From Eubacteriaceae bacterium CHKCI004 (GTDB lineage Bacteria; Bacillota; Clostridia; Lachnospirales; Lachnospiraceae): DNA of 64,000 nt. Shown here piece after piece: positions 49,506 through 59,381 of the stretch; position 1 is the first letter of the stretch; every line of letters starts with the position of its first letter. Position numbers and translations under genes: made by a program. A model generated the notes under the pieces. That model was not told the origin of the DNA, searched no databases, and saw nothing but the letters and a program-made list of their open reading frames with translations. Location of the stretch: positions 1-64,000 of the forward strand of contig FCNR01000050.1 of assembly GCA_900016875.1 (NCBI GenBank), written 5' to 3'.

Positions 49506-51380
49506 CTATATCAGTTCCAGTTCCCGGAGGCTGTCGCAGATGCGCTCGATATTTTTGCCGTCGGAAAATTCATTGATGGTCTGATACCGCCGTTCAAATT
49601 CTTCGGTGCGGAAGTAATCAAGAAGAATGCTCCCGTCCTGGAATCCGTCTTCCAGAACAGCTTCCAGTTCCTCAAAGGAAAAAGCGCGTCTTCCGATGTA
49701 TTCATCGTCCGCCGGAATCAGTTTTCCGTTTTCTTTCTCGTATAATTCCAGATCTTCCTGGAAGAAGACCACGCCGCCGCCCTGGTAGAAGCTGTTGTAG
49801 CAGACGGATGAATAGTCCGTGATCAGCAGCTTGGCGATGCCCAGCACCTCGGAAATGGGCTGCGTCCAGATGGAGGAGGCCAGAGGTGTGTTTTCCAGAT
49901 GCCCGTTGGTCTTCGGATGTATCACGATTTTGATATGATCGGCGGGAAGATACCGCCGGAGAATCTCATAAATGCCCATCGTGTTTTTATAGTAGCTGGT
50001 CCGGGTAAAATCCTCTGCGGCATCCTCGTAGGGCTTCCAGGTCAGCATGATGACAGCAATGTCCGGAGAGGACTGGGTCAGATGCCGGTAAGGGATTTTG
50101 CTGAAAATGGCCATGCCGGTTTTCAGGATACGGTCGGGAGGCAGCATGAGCATCCGGGCAATGACATTTTTCTCTTTCTCGCTGTCCACGATGATGTAGG
50201 ATGGCGCGGCTTCTCTTCCATATACAAAGGTGGAATTTTTGCCCTGGCATTTCAGATAGGTGATGCCGTGTTGAAGAAAAATAAAGGCATTGTCGGCAAT
50301 GGACTTTCGGAAATACCGGTTGTTAGAGCGCAGCACGCTCAAATGTGTCGGAGCCTCTGTGGATATGTACGAGGAAGCCCGGAACAGGAGCCAGTAATAT
50401 TTGGCGGAAAACTGCGGCACCACCCGGGGATTCTCTTTGAGCCGTTCATAATCGGCGGAATCCCGGTTGATGAGAAAGTAAGCGTGGCCCGGATTCTTTT
50501 GTTCCGCCTCCTGAAAGATCTCCCAGGTTCCCTCCTCGGCTTTTTCGCAGAATTTCTCGTAAAACAGAGCGATTTTCTTCGGGGAGCGGCGTTTGAAAAA
50601 GCGTCCCAGATGATAGAGTGCGCCGGAGACAAGGGTGCTCTCCCAGAAGCGGAACCGGCGGCTGTACTCGATCTCGGCCATGGGCCGGCAGATGAAGATG
50701 ATATTTCCGTTGGGCGAATATTTCAGCTGAACGGCGCGCTGGTCCGCGTAGAAGCTTGTGACAGGCACGTGCCGGTAGGGGCTGTCCGCCTCCGGAGCCG
50801 CCTTGATTTTCATGGGATAGGTCACCTCATATCCGTTGATATGAAGGGAAATGGTGATCCGGGAGTGAATCTCCGTGCGGCTTTCCATCAAATCCTGAAG
50901 ACTGAAATGAAAATGGTGTATGCACGCTTCCCGGCTGACATTTTTTGCACTTTTTTCCGAAAAAACAGGCAAATCGAACGGCTGCATCAGTCGGTTCCCG
51001 ATGTTCACTGCGGCGTCGGAAATCTGCACGTCCATGGGATTGACGATGCCTCCGGCCCAGCGGATATCCAGGCCGTTTCTGTTAAGGGAGACAGAGACGG
51101 CTTCATTTATTCTCTCTATGAGACGAAGGTGAGCCGCATTTTCATCGGCCAGGATACATTTGACAGAACCAGCCTTGGAAAATACCATCAAAATGTTCTG
51201 GTCCACTGGCTGCCAGAGGAAGAGTCTGTATTTATTTTCCGCATCGGTGGATAAAAAAGTATCTTCCAGAGTATTCAAAGTAAGATCCGGAAGATTTTTC
51301 GTCCAGACGGCAGCGGAGGAATCTTCCGTGCTTTTGGTCACAACGAGGGTGTTGTCGTCAATGCGCGTGTAAAAAGTCAT
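49506..51380 (-). CDS. CDP-glycerol:glycerophosphotransferase family protein (teichoic-acid-type polymer)
   Basis: 624 residues. The N-terminal half has no clear motif. The C-terminal half is a TagF/TagB-like Glyphos_transf domain with FLQHGITYLKCQGKN (about 370), VDSEKEKNVIARML, VIHPKTNGHLENT, and LLITDYSSVCYNSFYQGGGVVFFQ (about 510). It would add glycerol- or ribitol-phosphate to a cell-surface polymer at the inner membrane face. ATG 51380 follows GGAGG. Downstream of an acyltransferase relic and divergent from a Wzy-like gene, in a surface-polysaccharide neighbourhood. Confidence 0.85.
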   Translation of the reverse strand: MTFYTRIDDNTLVVTKSTEDSSAAVWTKNLPDLTLNTLEDTFLSTDAENKYRLFLWQPVDQNILMVFSKAGSVKCILADENAAHLRLIERINEAVSVSLNRNGLDIRWAGGIVNPMDVQISDAAVNIGNRLMQPFDLPVFSEKSAKNVSREACIHHFHFSLQDLMESRTEIHSRITISLHINGYEVTYPMKIKAAPEADSPYRHVPVTSFYADQRAVQLKYSPNGNIIFICRPMAEIEYSRRFRFWESTLVSGALYHLGRFFKRRSPKKIALFYEKFCEKAEEGTWEIFQEAEQKNPGHAYFLINRDSADYERLKENPRVVPQFSAKYYWLLFRASSYISTEAPTHLSVLRSNNRYFRKSIADNAFIFLQHGITYLKCQGKNSTFVYGREAAPSYIIVDSEKEKNVIARMLMLPPDRILKTGMAIFSKIPYRHLTQSSPDIAVIMLTWKPYEDAAEDFTRTSYYKNTMGIYEILRRYLPADHIKIVIHPKTNGHLENTPLASSIWTQPISEVLGIAKLLITDYSSVCYNSFYQGGGVVFFQEDLELYEKENGKLIPADDEYIGRRAFSFEELEAVLEDGFQDGSILLDYFRTEEFERRYQTINEFSDGKNIERICDSLRELELI

Positions 51381-51396
51381 AGGGGCCTCCATACAA

Positions 51397-51855
51397 TCAC
51401 GAAGGATTGTTTCTCTCTAGTTTATTGATGAAGCTGTAAAAATGCAGTTTCTTTTTTAAAAATTCAATTGCCATGGACATCAGTACCGTGATGACCAGCA
51501 GTACCAGCACGTTCAGCCATGCATTTCCAAAGCTGTAGGAAAAGTCCTTGAAGAAAGTCGTCCGTATGAGCGTGTGGGTCAGGAACATATTCATGGAATG
51601 TCTGCCCAGGAATATGAGAACCTGGCTGAGGCCCAGGAGACGGAACAGGTAGCGGCGGCCAAAGTAGGCGATGTAAACCGGGATGATTCCGTCAAAGACT
51701 TCCAGAAATTCCTGACCGGCTGCGCTCTGCCGGAACATGACCAGCGCGGCCAGAATCAGCAGGTGAAACAGGAAGAGCACGGGCCGGGGTATCTTTTTCA
51801 GGCGTGTGTCCTCCCACGTTTTCCAGCGGGTAAAAAAAGTAAAATCTTTTTATTA
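51397..51855 (-). pseudogene. Acyltransferase-3 family relic (N terminus lost)
   Basis: About 150 readable codons. TRWKTWEDTRLKKIPRPVLF and LGRHSMNMFLTHTLIRTTFF, with three hydrophobic helices, match the C-terminal third of membrane acyltransferase-3 proteins (about 350-600 residues). Just upstream the frame meets stop codons near 51860, and no start with a ribosome site exists. The remaining ORF from GTG 51780 (127 residues) is unlikely to be functional. Confidence 0.75.
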
Positions 51856-52080
51856 AGTTTAGCAACAGAAAAATGATTTTACAAGAGGGTTTCCGCGGAA
51901 AAAGAGGATAATTTGAAGAAAATGCAGCGGCGCGCCGGATAAATGTGGCATCTTCATTAGACATTTCCGTAAAAGTGGGATATAATCAGCAATAGCAAAA
52001 TGGCAGATTGCCGGAATGATGGAAGTTTTTCCATCTGTTTACAAAGATAAATGACGGAAGAGAGAAGCAGGAGGTTTATG

Positions 52081-53490
52081 ATGAATACTCTTAATGGAAA
52101 AGCTCCGGGGCGAAAGTTCTGGAGAACAGGCAGTCATAGTTTAAATAAAGAAGATTATCTGGATACTGCCGCTTCTGTAGTGCTGAAAATCATGTTGATC
52201 GTGGCGCTGTTTTGTCCCATCAGTACGACCATGGAGGGCAGCAGGCATCCGCAGTATTATCAGGAGTTTCTTCTGGTAAATGCCGTGGCTGTTATTTTTC
52301 TGCTGTTCTATGGGATCGCGACGATCTGGCAGAAACGCTGGAACAGGGAGAACCTGGTTTTTTGTATAAAGTTTCTTTTTGTGATGTGCTGCTACGTATT
52401 CTTCTATTATCTGATGATGGATTCCATCCAGTGGAAGTGGCAGGGCGTAAACTGTGTCATCAGCTTCGGATTCTTTCTGCTGCTGATGTGCGGCAGAAAC
52501 CAGGAGTGGTTTGACCGGCATCACATCATTGAGTTTGCCAACCGGAGTATCGTCATCTCTAATCTGATCGGTATCCTTGTATATCTGCAAGGATACGCTT
52601 CTGTGTACTGGTATGATTTTAAGTTTCAGCTGATGCTGCCGCAGGCTTTCTATGGAGAAAAGCGGTTTGAGTGGATTTATTATCACAAATCCCAGTATGC
52701 CTTTATGCTGCTGCTCAGCCTGGCGTTTGTTCTGGTGCACCGGAAGAAGTTTATCAACAGAGTGACTCTGGCGCTCAGTATCGCCGTGCTTCTGTCAGGC
52801 CTGTACATTTCCCATGTAAATACGGCCATGGTTGGCGGCGGACTGATTCTGGTCAGCTTCTGCGTGGACTGGTTTATCAGGAACTTTAAGAAAATAAAAC
52901 TCTGGATCAAAGTTGTGGTGATCCCGCTGTTTGGAGCGGGAGTGCTGGGCGCCGGTGTGATGGCGTTTCAGAAGATCGCGGCGGAGCGTTCCGTTCTGAC
53001 CCTCGGCTCCCGGACCTATATCTGGCAGAGCGCCATTGACTTGATTCTCAAGCGGCCGGAGGGACTGGGGCTGCGGTTTACCTTCAAGAAGCTGTCATTG
53101 AACGGACTAGGCGGCATGGTAAACACCAACAACGGCCACAACATTTTCCTCAATGAGATTCTGCGGCTGTCCATCCCGGTGGGCGTCTGCTTTATCATTT
53201 TCTTCGTACTTATCATCGTGTACTCGCTGGAGAAGAAGTTCTCCTTCTTTACGCTGGGTATCTGGGGAGCTCTTCTCATGTCCATGATGATGGATTACGC
53301 CGTGATGAATTCCGGCTGGACGCTGATGGTATTTTTCTTTTATACAGTCTTCTTCCTGGATGTGGGAGCGCAGAAGAAGGAGGCGGCAGTCAGCGGCGCC
53401 GGAGGCGAACCTCAGGATGACCGGGAAATTTCGGAAGCAACCAGCGCGGAGGCGGCAAAAGCGCCGGATAGCCCGGATATAATAATCTGA
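52081..53490 (+). CDS. O-antigen ligase/polymerase-like membrane protein (Wzy-like)
   Basis: 469 residues with 10 to 12 predicted membrane helices and a loop carrying LGSRTYIWQSAIDLILKRPEGLG (about 325), then NNGHNIFLNEILRLSIP, the Wzy_C/O-antigen-ligase pattern. It would polymerise or transfer surface polysaccharide. The cytosolic tail is Ala/Glu-rich. GGAGG supports ATG 52081 (or 52078). Confidence 0.8.
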   Translation: MNTLNGKAPGRKFWRTGSHSLNKEDYLDTAASVVLKIMLIVALFCPISTTMEGSRHPQYYQEFLLVNAVAVIFLLFYGIATIWQKRWNRENLVFCIKFLFVMCCYVFFYYLMMDSIQWKWQGVNCVISFGFFLLLMCGRNQEWFDRHHIIEFANRSIVISNLIGILVYLQGYASVYWYDFKFQLMLPQAFYGEKRFEWIYYHKSQYAFMLLLSLAFVLVHRKKFINRVTLALSIAVLLSGLYISHVNTAMVGGGLILVSFCVDWFIRNFKKIKLWIKVVVIPLFGAGVLGAGVMAFQKIAAERSVLTLGSRTYIWQSAIDLILKRPEGLGLRFTFKKLSLNGLGGMVNTNNGHNIFLNEILRLSIPVGVCFIIFFVLIIVYSLEKKFSFFTLGIWGALLMSMMMDYAVMNSGWTLMVFFFYTVFFLDVGAQKKEAAVSGAGGEPQDDREISEATSAEAAKAPDSPDIII

Positions 53491-53509
53491 CAGAAAGGAA
53501 GAACACAAT

Positions 53510-53983
53510 ATGTCCATAGAAAGAGCAAGAGAGTATCTGAAACAATATAACATGGAAGACCGGATTCTGGAGTTTGACGTATCCAGCGCCACGGTGGAGC
53601 TGGCGGCGCAGGCTCTTCACTGCGAGCCGAAACGGATCGCCAAGACTCTGTCTTTTAAGGTGGGAGAGGATGCGATTCTCATTGTGGCGGCGGGAGACGC
53701 CAAGGTCAACAACGCAAAGTACAAGGCGCAGTTTGGCACGAAGGCGAAAATGCTCTCTCCGGATGAGGTGGAAACGCTGGTGGGGCACGCCGTGGGAGGC
53801 GTCTGCCCGTTTGGCATCAATGACGGCGTGAAGGTGTATCTGGATGAGTCTCTGAAACGGTTTGAGACGGTGTTTCCGGCCTGTGGCAGCAGCAACAGCG
53901 CCATAGAGATGACCATGGACGATCTGGAAAAATATTCCGGATGTGAGCAGTGGGTGGATGTGTGTAAGCTGCCGGAACTGTAG
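53510..53983 (+). CDS. YbaK/EbsC-type aminoacyl-tRNA deacylase
   Basis: 157 residues, a single YbaK domain. IAKTLSFKVGEDAILIVAAGDAKVNN holds the conserved Lys, GHAVGGVCPFGIN (about 99) forms the pocket, and FPACGSSNSAIEM is the C-terminal signature. It clears mischarged tRNA (Cys- or Ala-tRNA-Pro type). It starts 19 bases after the Wzy-like gene. Confidence 0.9.
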   Translation: MSIERAREYLKQYNMEDRILEFDVSSATVELAAQALHCEPKRIAKTLSFKVGEDAILIVAAGDAKVNNAKYKAQFGTKAKMLSPDEVETLVGHAVGGVCPFGINDGVKVYLDESLKRFETVFPACGSSNSAIEMTMDDLEKYSGCEQWVDVCKLPEL

Positions 53984-54234
53984 GGCAGAAAAGGGAGACT
54001 TTTGCAGCGTATAACGAAATAATCCTTTTTGAGAAGAATCTTTATTTATTTTTGTATAAAATGCCACAAAATGCATCAATCGGGTAAAATGACTTGTGAT
54101 TTTTCCATTTTCAGATATAATATTTTATCAGATATGAAGTTATGGGATGGAAAATGGTTTCAGCAGGTGATGAAAGAAGCGCCTGGGGAGCTGCCATCCG
54201 TGATGCACTTAAAAATCAACAGGAGGGTGAATTT

Positions 54235-57200
54235 ATGCCAAAGAGAACAGATATTCATAAGGTATTAATTATCGGCTCAGGTCCGATCGTGATCGGACAG
54301 GCCTGTGAGTTCGATTATTCCGGTACACAGGCATGTAAGGCGCTGCGTAAACTGGGCTATGAGATTGTCCTGGTCAATTCCAATCCGGCGACTATCATGA
54401 CTGACCCGGAGACCGCAGATGTGACTTACATTGAGCCGTTAAATGCGGAGCGTTTGGAGCAGATTATCAAAAAGGAGCGTCCTGATGCCCTCCTGCCGAA
54501 TCTGGGCGGTCAGTCCGGACTGAATCTTTGTGAGGAATTATATAAAAAAGGAATTCTGGATAAATATAACGTGCAGGTTATCGGCGTGCAGGTGGATGCC
54601 ATTGAGCGCGGCGAGGACCGTATCGAGTTTAAGAAGACCATGAATAAGCTGGGCATCGAGATGGCCAGAAGCGAGGTTGCCTACAGTGTGGAGGACGGTC
54701 TTGCCATCGCTGAGAAGCTTGGTTATCCGGTAGTTCTCCGTCCTGCCTATACCATGGGCGGCGCCGGCGGCGGTCTGGTTTATAATAAAGAAGAACTGAA
54801 GACAGTCATGGCAAGAGGACTGCAGGCCAGTCTTGTGGGACAGGTGCTGGTGGAAGAGTCTATTCTTGGCTGGGAAGAGCTGGAGCTTGAGGTTGTCCGC
54901 GATATGGAAGGCAATATGATTACGGTCTGCTTCATCGAGAACATCGACCCGCTGGGCGTGCACACAGGTGATTCCTTCTGTTCCGCGCCGATGCTGACCA
55001 TTTCCGAGGAATGTCAGAAGCGTATGCAGGAGCAGGCGTATAAGATTGTGGAATCCGTACAGGTTATCGGCGGAACAAATGTACAGTTCGCCCATGATCC
55101 GGTATCTGACCGTATCGTCGTTATCGAGATTAACCCGCGTACTTCTCGCTCTTCTGCGCTGGCTTCCAAGGCGACCGGATTCCCGATCGCACTGGTATCC
55201 GCCATGCTGGCAACGGGACTTACATTGAAGGATATCCCATGCGGTAAGTACGGAACCCTTGATAAATATGTGCCGGACGGCGACTACGTGGTGATTAAGT
55301 TTGCCCGCTGGGCATTTGAGAAGTTCAAAGGCGTGGAGGATAAACTGGGAACCCAGATGCGTGCCGTGGGCGAAGTCATGAGTATTGGAAAGAACTTTAA
55401 GGAGGCATTCCAGAAAGCCATCCGTAGTCTGGAGATTGGTCAGTACGGTCTTGGCCATGCGAAGAATTTTGATACCATGACAAAAGAACAGCTGCTGCAG
55501 AAGCTCGTTTCTCCGTCCAGCGAGAGATATTTTGTCATGTATGAAGCTCTGAGAAAGGGCGCTACTGTGGACGAGATCTTTGAGCTTACCAAAGTAAAAC
55601 ATTATTTCATCGAGCAGATGAAAGAGCTGGTGGAGGAAGAGGAAGCGCTGGCTGCCTGCAAGGGAAGCCTTCCGTCCGACGCTATGCTGACAGCTGCCAA
55701 GAAAGATGGATTCTCTGATAAATATCTGAGCCAGATTCTGGAGATTCCGGAAGACGATATCCGGAACCGCAGAATTGCCCTCGGCGTAGAGGAAGCATGG
55801 GAAGGCGTTCACGTGAGCGGAACACCGGACAGCGCTTATTATTACTCCACCTACAATGCACCGGACAAGAATCCGGTATCCAGCGACAAGCCGAAGATCA
55901 TGATCCTCGGCGGAGGTCCGAACCGAATCGGTCAGGGTATCGAGTTTGACTACTGCTGTGTTCACGCTTCCCAGGCATTGAAGAAAATGGGCTTTGAGAC
56001 CATTATCGTCAACTGTAATCCGGAGACCGTATCCACAGACTACGATACCTCCGACAAGCTTTATTTTGAGCCGCTCACACTGGAAGATGTACTGAGCATT
56101 TACAAGAAAGAGAAACCGCTGGGCGTGATCGCGCAGTTCGGCGGTCAGACACCTCTGAATCTGGCGGCAGACCTGGAGAAGAATGGTGTGAAGATTCTTG
56201 GTACCTCTCCGTCTGTCATTGATCTGGCGGAAGACAGAGATTTGTTCCGCGCTATGATGGAAAAGCTGGAGATCCCGATGCCGGAATCCGGCATGGCGTC
56301 CACTGTGGAAGAGGCTCTTGACGTAGCGGCCAGAATCGGTTATCCGGTTATGGTTCGTCCTTCCTATGTGCTGGGCGGACGCGGTATGGAAGTTGTGTAT
56401 GATGAGGAAGCAATGTCCGGTTATATGAAGGCCGCTGTCGGCGTAACGCCGGATCGACCGATTCTTATCGACCGTTTCCTGAACCACGCTATGGAATGTG
56501 AGGCAGACGCTATCAGTGACGGTACGCATGCTTTTGTTCCGGCAGTGATGGAGCACATCGAGCTGGCCGGCGTGCATTCCGGTGATTCTGCATGTATCCT
56601 TCCATCAGTACACATTTCCGATAAAAATGTGGAGATCATTAAGGAATACACAAGAAAGATCGCGGAAGAAATGCACGTCAAAGGTCTGATGAACATGCAG
56701 TATGCCATCGAGAATGATAAAGTATACGTGCTGGAGGCCAACCCGAGAGCGTCCCGTACCGTACCGCTGGTATCCAAGGTATGTAATATCCGCATGGTGC
56801 CTCTGGCAACGGAGATTATCACATCGGAGATTACAGGAAAAGAATCACCGATTCCTTCCCTGAAGGAAAAGAATATTCCATACTATGGCGTGAAGGAAGC
56901 GGCATTCCCGTTCAATATGTTCCAGGAAGTCGATCCGGTTCTCGGACCGGAAATGCGTTCTACCGGCGAGGTTCTCGGCTTATCCCACTCCTACGGCGAA
57001 GCCTTCTTCAAGGCGCAGGAGGCAGTACAGGCAAAACCGCCGCTGTCCGGTACCGTCCTTATCTCCGTCAACAGAAAAGACAAGGATGAAGTTGTGGATG
57101 TGGCGAGAATGTTTGCGGACAATGGATTCCGTATCCTGTCCACCAAGCACACCTGTGATCTGATCAAAGAGGCTGGTATCCAGGCAGAGCAGGTGAAGAA

Positions 57201-57459
57201 GCTCTCCGAAGGCCGTCCGAACATCTATGACCTGATCACCAACGGAAAGATTGACATCATTGTCAACTCTCCGGTTGGAAAAGACAGCGTCAACGACGAC
57301 AGCTACCTGCGTAAAGCGGCTATTAAAGCGAGAGTGCCATATTATACAACCATTGCAGCAGCCAAAGCAGCAGTGGAAGGAATCCATTATGTGAAAAAGC
57401 ACAGCAGCAGCGAGGTGGAATCCTTACAGGATTACCATGCAGAGATTACGGATAAATAA
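54235..57459 (+). CDS. carB: Carbamoyl-phosphate synthase large subunit
   Basis: 1074 residues, full length. It has two homologous ATP-grasp halves (KVLIIGSGPIVIGQACEFDYSG at about 9; KIMILGGGPNRIGQGIEFDYCC at about 552). Each is followed by the ATP-grasp signature (RPAYTMGGAGGG; RPSYVLGGRGMEVVYD), and a C-terminal MGS-like regulatory domain comes last. It makes carbamoyl phosphate for pyrimidine and Arg synthesis. ATG 54235 follows CAGGAGGGTGAA. No carA is adjacent, so the glutaminase subunit is elsewhere. Confidence 0.96.
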   Translation: MPKRTDIHKVLIIGSGPIVIGQACEFDYSGTQACKALRKLGYEIVLVNSNPATIMTDPETADVTYIEPLNAERLEQIIKKERPDALLPNLGGQSGLNLCEELYKKGILDKYNVQVIGVQVDAIERGEDRIEFKKTMNKLGIEMARSEVAYSVEDGLAIAEKLGYPVVLRPAYTMGGAGGGLVYNKEELKTVMARGLQASLVGQVLVEESILGWEELELEVVRDMEGNMITVCFIENIDPLGVHTGDSFCSAPMLTISEECQKRMQEQAYKIVESVQVIGGTNVQFAHDPVSDRIVVIEINPRTSRSSALASKATGFPIALVSAMLATGLTLKDIPCGKYGTLDKYVPDGDYVVIKFARWAFEKFKGVEDKLGTQMRAVGEVMSIGKNFKEAFQKAIRSLEIGQYGLGHAKNFDTMTKEQLLQKLVSPSSERYFVMYEALRKGATVDEIFELTKVKHYFIEQMKELVEEEEALAACKGSLPSDAMLTAAKKDGFSDKYLSQILEIPEDDIRNRRIALGVEEAWEGVHVSGTPDSAYYYSTYNAPDKNPVSSDKPKIMILGGGPNRIGQGIEFDYCCVHASQALKKMGFETIIVNCNPETVSTDYDTSDKLYFEPLTLEDVLSIYKKEKPLGVIAQFGGQTPLNLAADLEKNGVKILGTSPSVIDLAEDRDLFRAMMEKLEIPMPESGMASTVEEALDVAARIGYPVMVRPSYVLGGRGMEVVYDEEAMSGYMKAAVGVTPDRPILIDRFLNHAMECEADAISDGTHAFVPAVMEHIELAGVHSGDSACILPSVHISDKNVEIIKEYTRKIAEEMHVKGLMNMQYAIENDKVYVLEANPRASRTVPLVSKVCNIRMVPLATEIITSEITGKESPIPSLKEKNIPYYGVKEAAFPFNMFQEVDPVLGPEMRSTGEVLGLSHSYGEAFFKAQEAVQAKPPLSGTVLISVNRKDKDEVVDVARMFADNGFRILSTKHTCDLIKEAGIQAEQVKKLSEGRPNIYDLITNGKIDIIVNSPVGKDSVNDDSYLRKAAIKARVPYYTTIAAAKAAVEGIHYVKKHSSSEVESLQDYHAEITDK

Positions 57460-57524
57460 CTAGCCTCATATTGAATGAACAGATTATACTGAAAATGTAA
57501 AACATAGAACAAATTGACAAAAAG

Positions 57525-57556
57525 AAAAGGGTATTGCGTGACGCGATACCCTTTTC
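57525..57556. terminator. carB terminator (likely bidirectional)
   Basis: AAAAGGGTATTGCG / CGCGATACCCTTTT stem with T on one side and A on the other, 65 bases after carB. Confidence 0.78.
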
Positions 57557-57584
57557 CTGTAATTACATGAAAGGAGGCGGCGCT

Positions 57585-58139
57585 ATGACATGGCTGCAAA
57601 ATATAGATGCATCGATTCTGCTGTGGATACAGGAAAACCTCCGGGCAGACATCTGGACACCTTTTTGGAAGGCTGTCACTTTTCTTGGAAATGGAGGCTG
57701 GTTCTGGCTGGCTTTGGCAGTCTTGCTGCTGTTTATAAAATCAACCAGAAAAGCAGGAATTTTAAGCCTTCTGTCCATGGGGATAGGAGCGCTGCTCACA
57801 AATGCATTTCTGAAACCTGTGGTGGCAAGGATACGTCCTTACGAGGCGGTACCCGATATTATTCTTCTGGTGGAAAAACAGCATGATTTTTCCTTCCCTT
57901 CAGGACATACTTGTGCCTCTTTTGCCTGTGCCCTTGTTCTGTGGAAAATACTTCCGGGAAATAAAGGGCTGCCGGCATTGATTCTTGCAATACTCATTGC
58001 ATTTTCCCGCCTGTATGTGGGAGTACACTACCCCAGCGACGTCCTGGGAGGATTTTTGGTGGGACTGCTCAGCTGCGCGGTTGTCTGCTGGGGAAATCAG
58101 CGTTATATTTTAAGAAAAAAGATTAAGGAAGAAGGGTGA
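57585..58139 (+). CDS. PAP2-family membrane phosphatase
   Basis: 184 residues with about five membrane helices. The three acid-phosphatase motifs are KPVVARIRP (KxxxxxxRP, about 85), FPSGHT (PSGH, about 105) and SRLYVGVHYPSD (SRxxxxxHxxxD, about 143). It probably dephosphorylates a lipid (undecaprenyl-PP or phosphatidate). ATG 57585 follows AAAGGAGGCGG. The Rrf2 gene starts 4 bases later. Confidence 0.9.
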   Translation: MTWLQNIDASILLWIQENLRADIWTPFWKAVTFLGNGGWFWLALAVLLLFIKSTRKAGILSLLSMGIGALLTNAFLKPVVARIRPYEAVPDIILLVEKQHDFSFPSGHTCASFACALVLWKILPGNKGLPALILAILIAFSRLYVGVHYPSDVLGGFLVGLLSCAVVCWGNQRYILRKKIKEEG

Positions 58140-58143
58140 TAAC

Positions 58144-58554
58144 ATGATTATATCGTCCAGAGGAAGATACGCGCTGCGGGTCATGATTGACCTGGCGCAG
58201 CATGACAACGGAGAACTGATTTCCCTGAAGGATATCGCCGAGAGACAGGAAATCTCCATGAAATACCTGGAACTCATTGTCAGCACCTTAAATAAAGGAG
58301 GCATGCTCATAAGCGGCCGGGGAAAAAAGGGCGGATACCGGCTGAAACACCAGCCGGAAGAATATTCTGTGGGTTCCATCCTGAAACTGACAGAAAAGAC
58401 CCTGGCGCCTGTAAGCTGCCCGGAGATAGAAAATGAATGCTGTGAGCGGGCGGGAGAATGTATTACGCTGCCTCTCTGGAAGAAACTCGATGAGATGATC
58501 GGACAATACCTGGCAGGAGTTACCCTGAAGGATCTGCTGGAGGGGAAGGTGTGA
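58144..58554 (+). CDS. Rrf2-family regulator, IscR-like
   Basis: 136 residues. The Rrf2 winged helix (MIISSRGRYALRVMIDLAQH, LKDIAERQEISMKYLE, GRGKKGGYRL) is followed by a Cys set CPEIENECCERAGEC near residue 99, in the position of the Fe-S ligands of IscR. Expected to sense Fe-S status and repress iscS-iscU at 59382, whose promoter carries ATTCCTAT/ATAGGAAT. It is coupled to the PAP2 gene upstream and separated from iscSU by an Rpn relic. Confidence 0.85.
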   Translation: MIISSRGRYALRVMIDLAQHDNGELISLKDIAERQEISMKYLELIVSTLNKGGMLISGRGKKGGYRLKHQPEEYSVGSILKLTEKTLAPVSCPEIENECCERAGECITLPLWKKLDEMIGQYLAGVTLKDLLEGKV

Positions 58555-58578
58555 GAAGACTTTTTAAGGAAAAATGAA

Positions 58579-58615
58579 GCCCCCTCTGACAATATTATCT
58601 CAGAGGGGGCGTTTT
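58579..58615 (+). terminator. Terminator after the Rrf2 gene
   Basis: GCCCCCTCTGA / TCAGAGGGGGC stem then GTTTT. Confidence 0.85.
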
Positions 58616-58629
58616 GGAAAATCGTGCAT

Positions 58630-59112
58630 TTACTTTGTATCAGGCAGTTCGTATCCTGCATTCTTCATCCCGGTGAGAAATTCTTCCTCTGTTTGATGCA
58701 GCTCCTCGGAAGCATCGGAAATGGAGAGTTTCCCATTGGCGGTCAGACTATATAAGGTTAATTCAATGCCTTGCTCAATACCCAACTCAATACCTTGCTC
58801 TATGCCGCGCTTTATTTCTCTCTGTTCTAATCTCTCCGCGACATCACACATTGTTATCCCCTCCTTCGGGCCGGGAGAGAAGAGTCTGGTATATCTCTTG
58901 TCTCCGGTCATGACTGATAATAGTTTTAAGACTTCATCTACGTGCTGTATTATACGGTGGTCTGATTTTCCATGCTGAAGAGCGCCATATGGATCTTTTG
59001 TTTCTCCCAGTATTTGGAGACATCGCGTTCCTGTTCGTGGAGAATGTCATCGTCGGCCTTGTACTGTGAATGGACGGCCGTGGCCGCCAGGTCTTCCGGC
59101 GAGATCTGACGT
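58630..59112 (-). pseudogene. Rpn/PD-(D/E)XK nuclease-transposase family relic
   Basis: Two pieces of one family, read on the minus strand. First, about 59110-58955 encodes KADDDILHEQERDVSKYWEK and ALFSMENQTTV, then a stop; this is the Rpn N-terminal part up to the ENQT motif. Then, in another frame, QHVDEVLKLLSVMTGDKRYT runs into the C-terminal tail REIKRGIEQGIELGIEQGIE (to 58630). The central roughly 200 residues and the start are missing. Rpn-family genes spread as recombination-promoting nucleases; this copy is dead. Confidence 0.8.
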
Positions 59113-59265
59113 TCCCCCTTTCCTGAATGATCGTAAAAACAGGAGGAAGTCCTTATAGGAATCCCTGCATCAATTACAGTTTTATATTATCATAAAAAAT
59201 AAAATAATGCTATATATTTCTCGATTTTTGGTGAAAAAAATGATTCTGGAGAAAATGTTGTCTAT

Positions 59266-59301
59266 ATTCCTATTGACAAAATAGGAATTAAAACTTATAA
59301 T
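59266..59301 (+). promoter_or_regulatory. iscSU promoter with palindromic operator
   Basis: -35 TTGACA (59273-59278), a 17-base spacer and -10 TATAAT (59296-59301), both consensus. The inverted repeat ATTCCTAT (59266-59273) / ATAGGAAT (59281-59288) flanks the -35, and a third half-site ATAGGAAT lies downstream (about 59315-59322). Likely bound by the IscR-like Rrf2 protein at 58144. Confidence 0.82.
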
Positions 59302-59381
59302 CCGTAGTATAGAGATAGGAATTAATAATAAAACGCAGAACATTTGCCATAATAAATAAAAAAGGAAATGAGGGAGATAAA

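Noticed and set aside
54538-56577. 679-codon ORF antisense to carB
   Set aside because: Shadow of a highly conserved gene with biased third positions; no ribosome site or domain.
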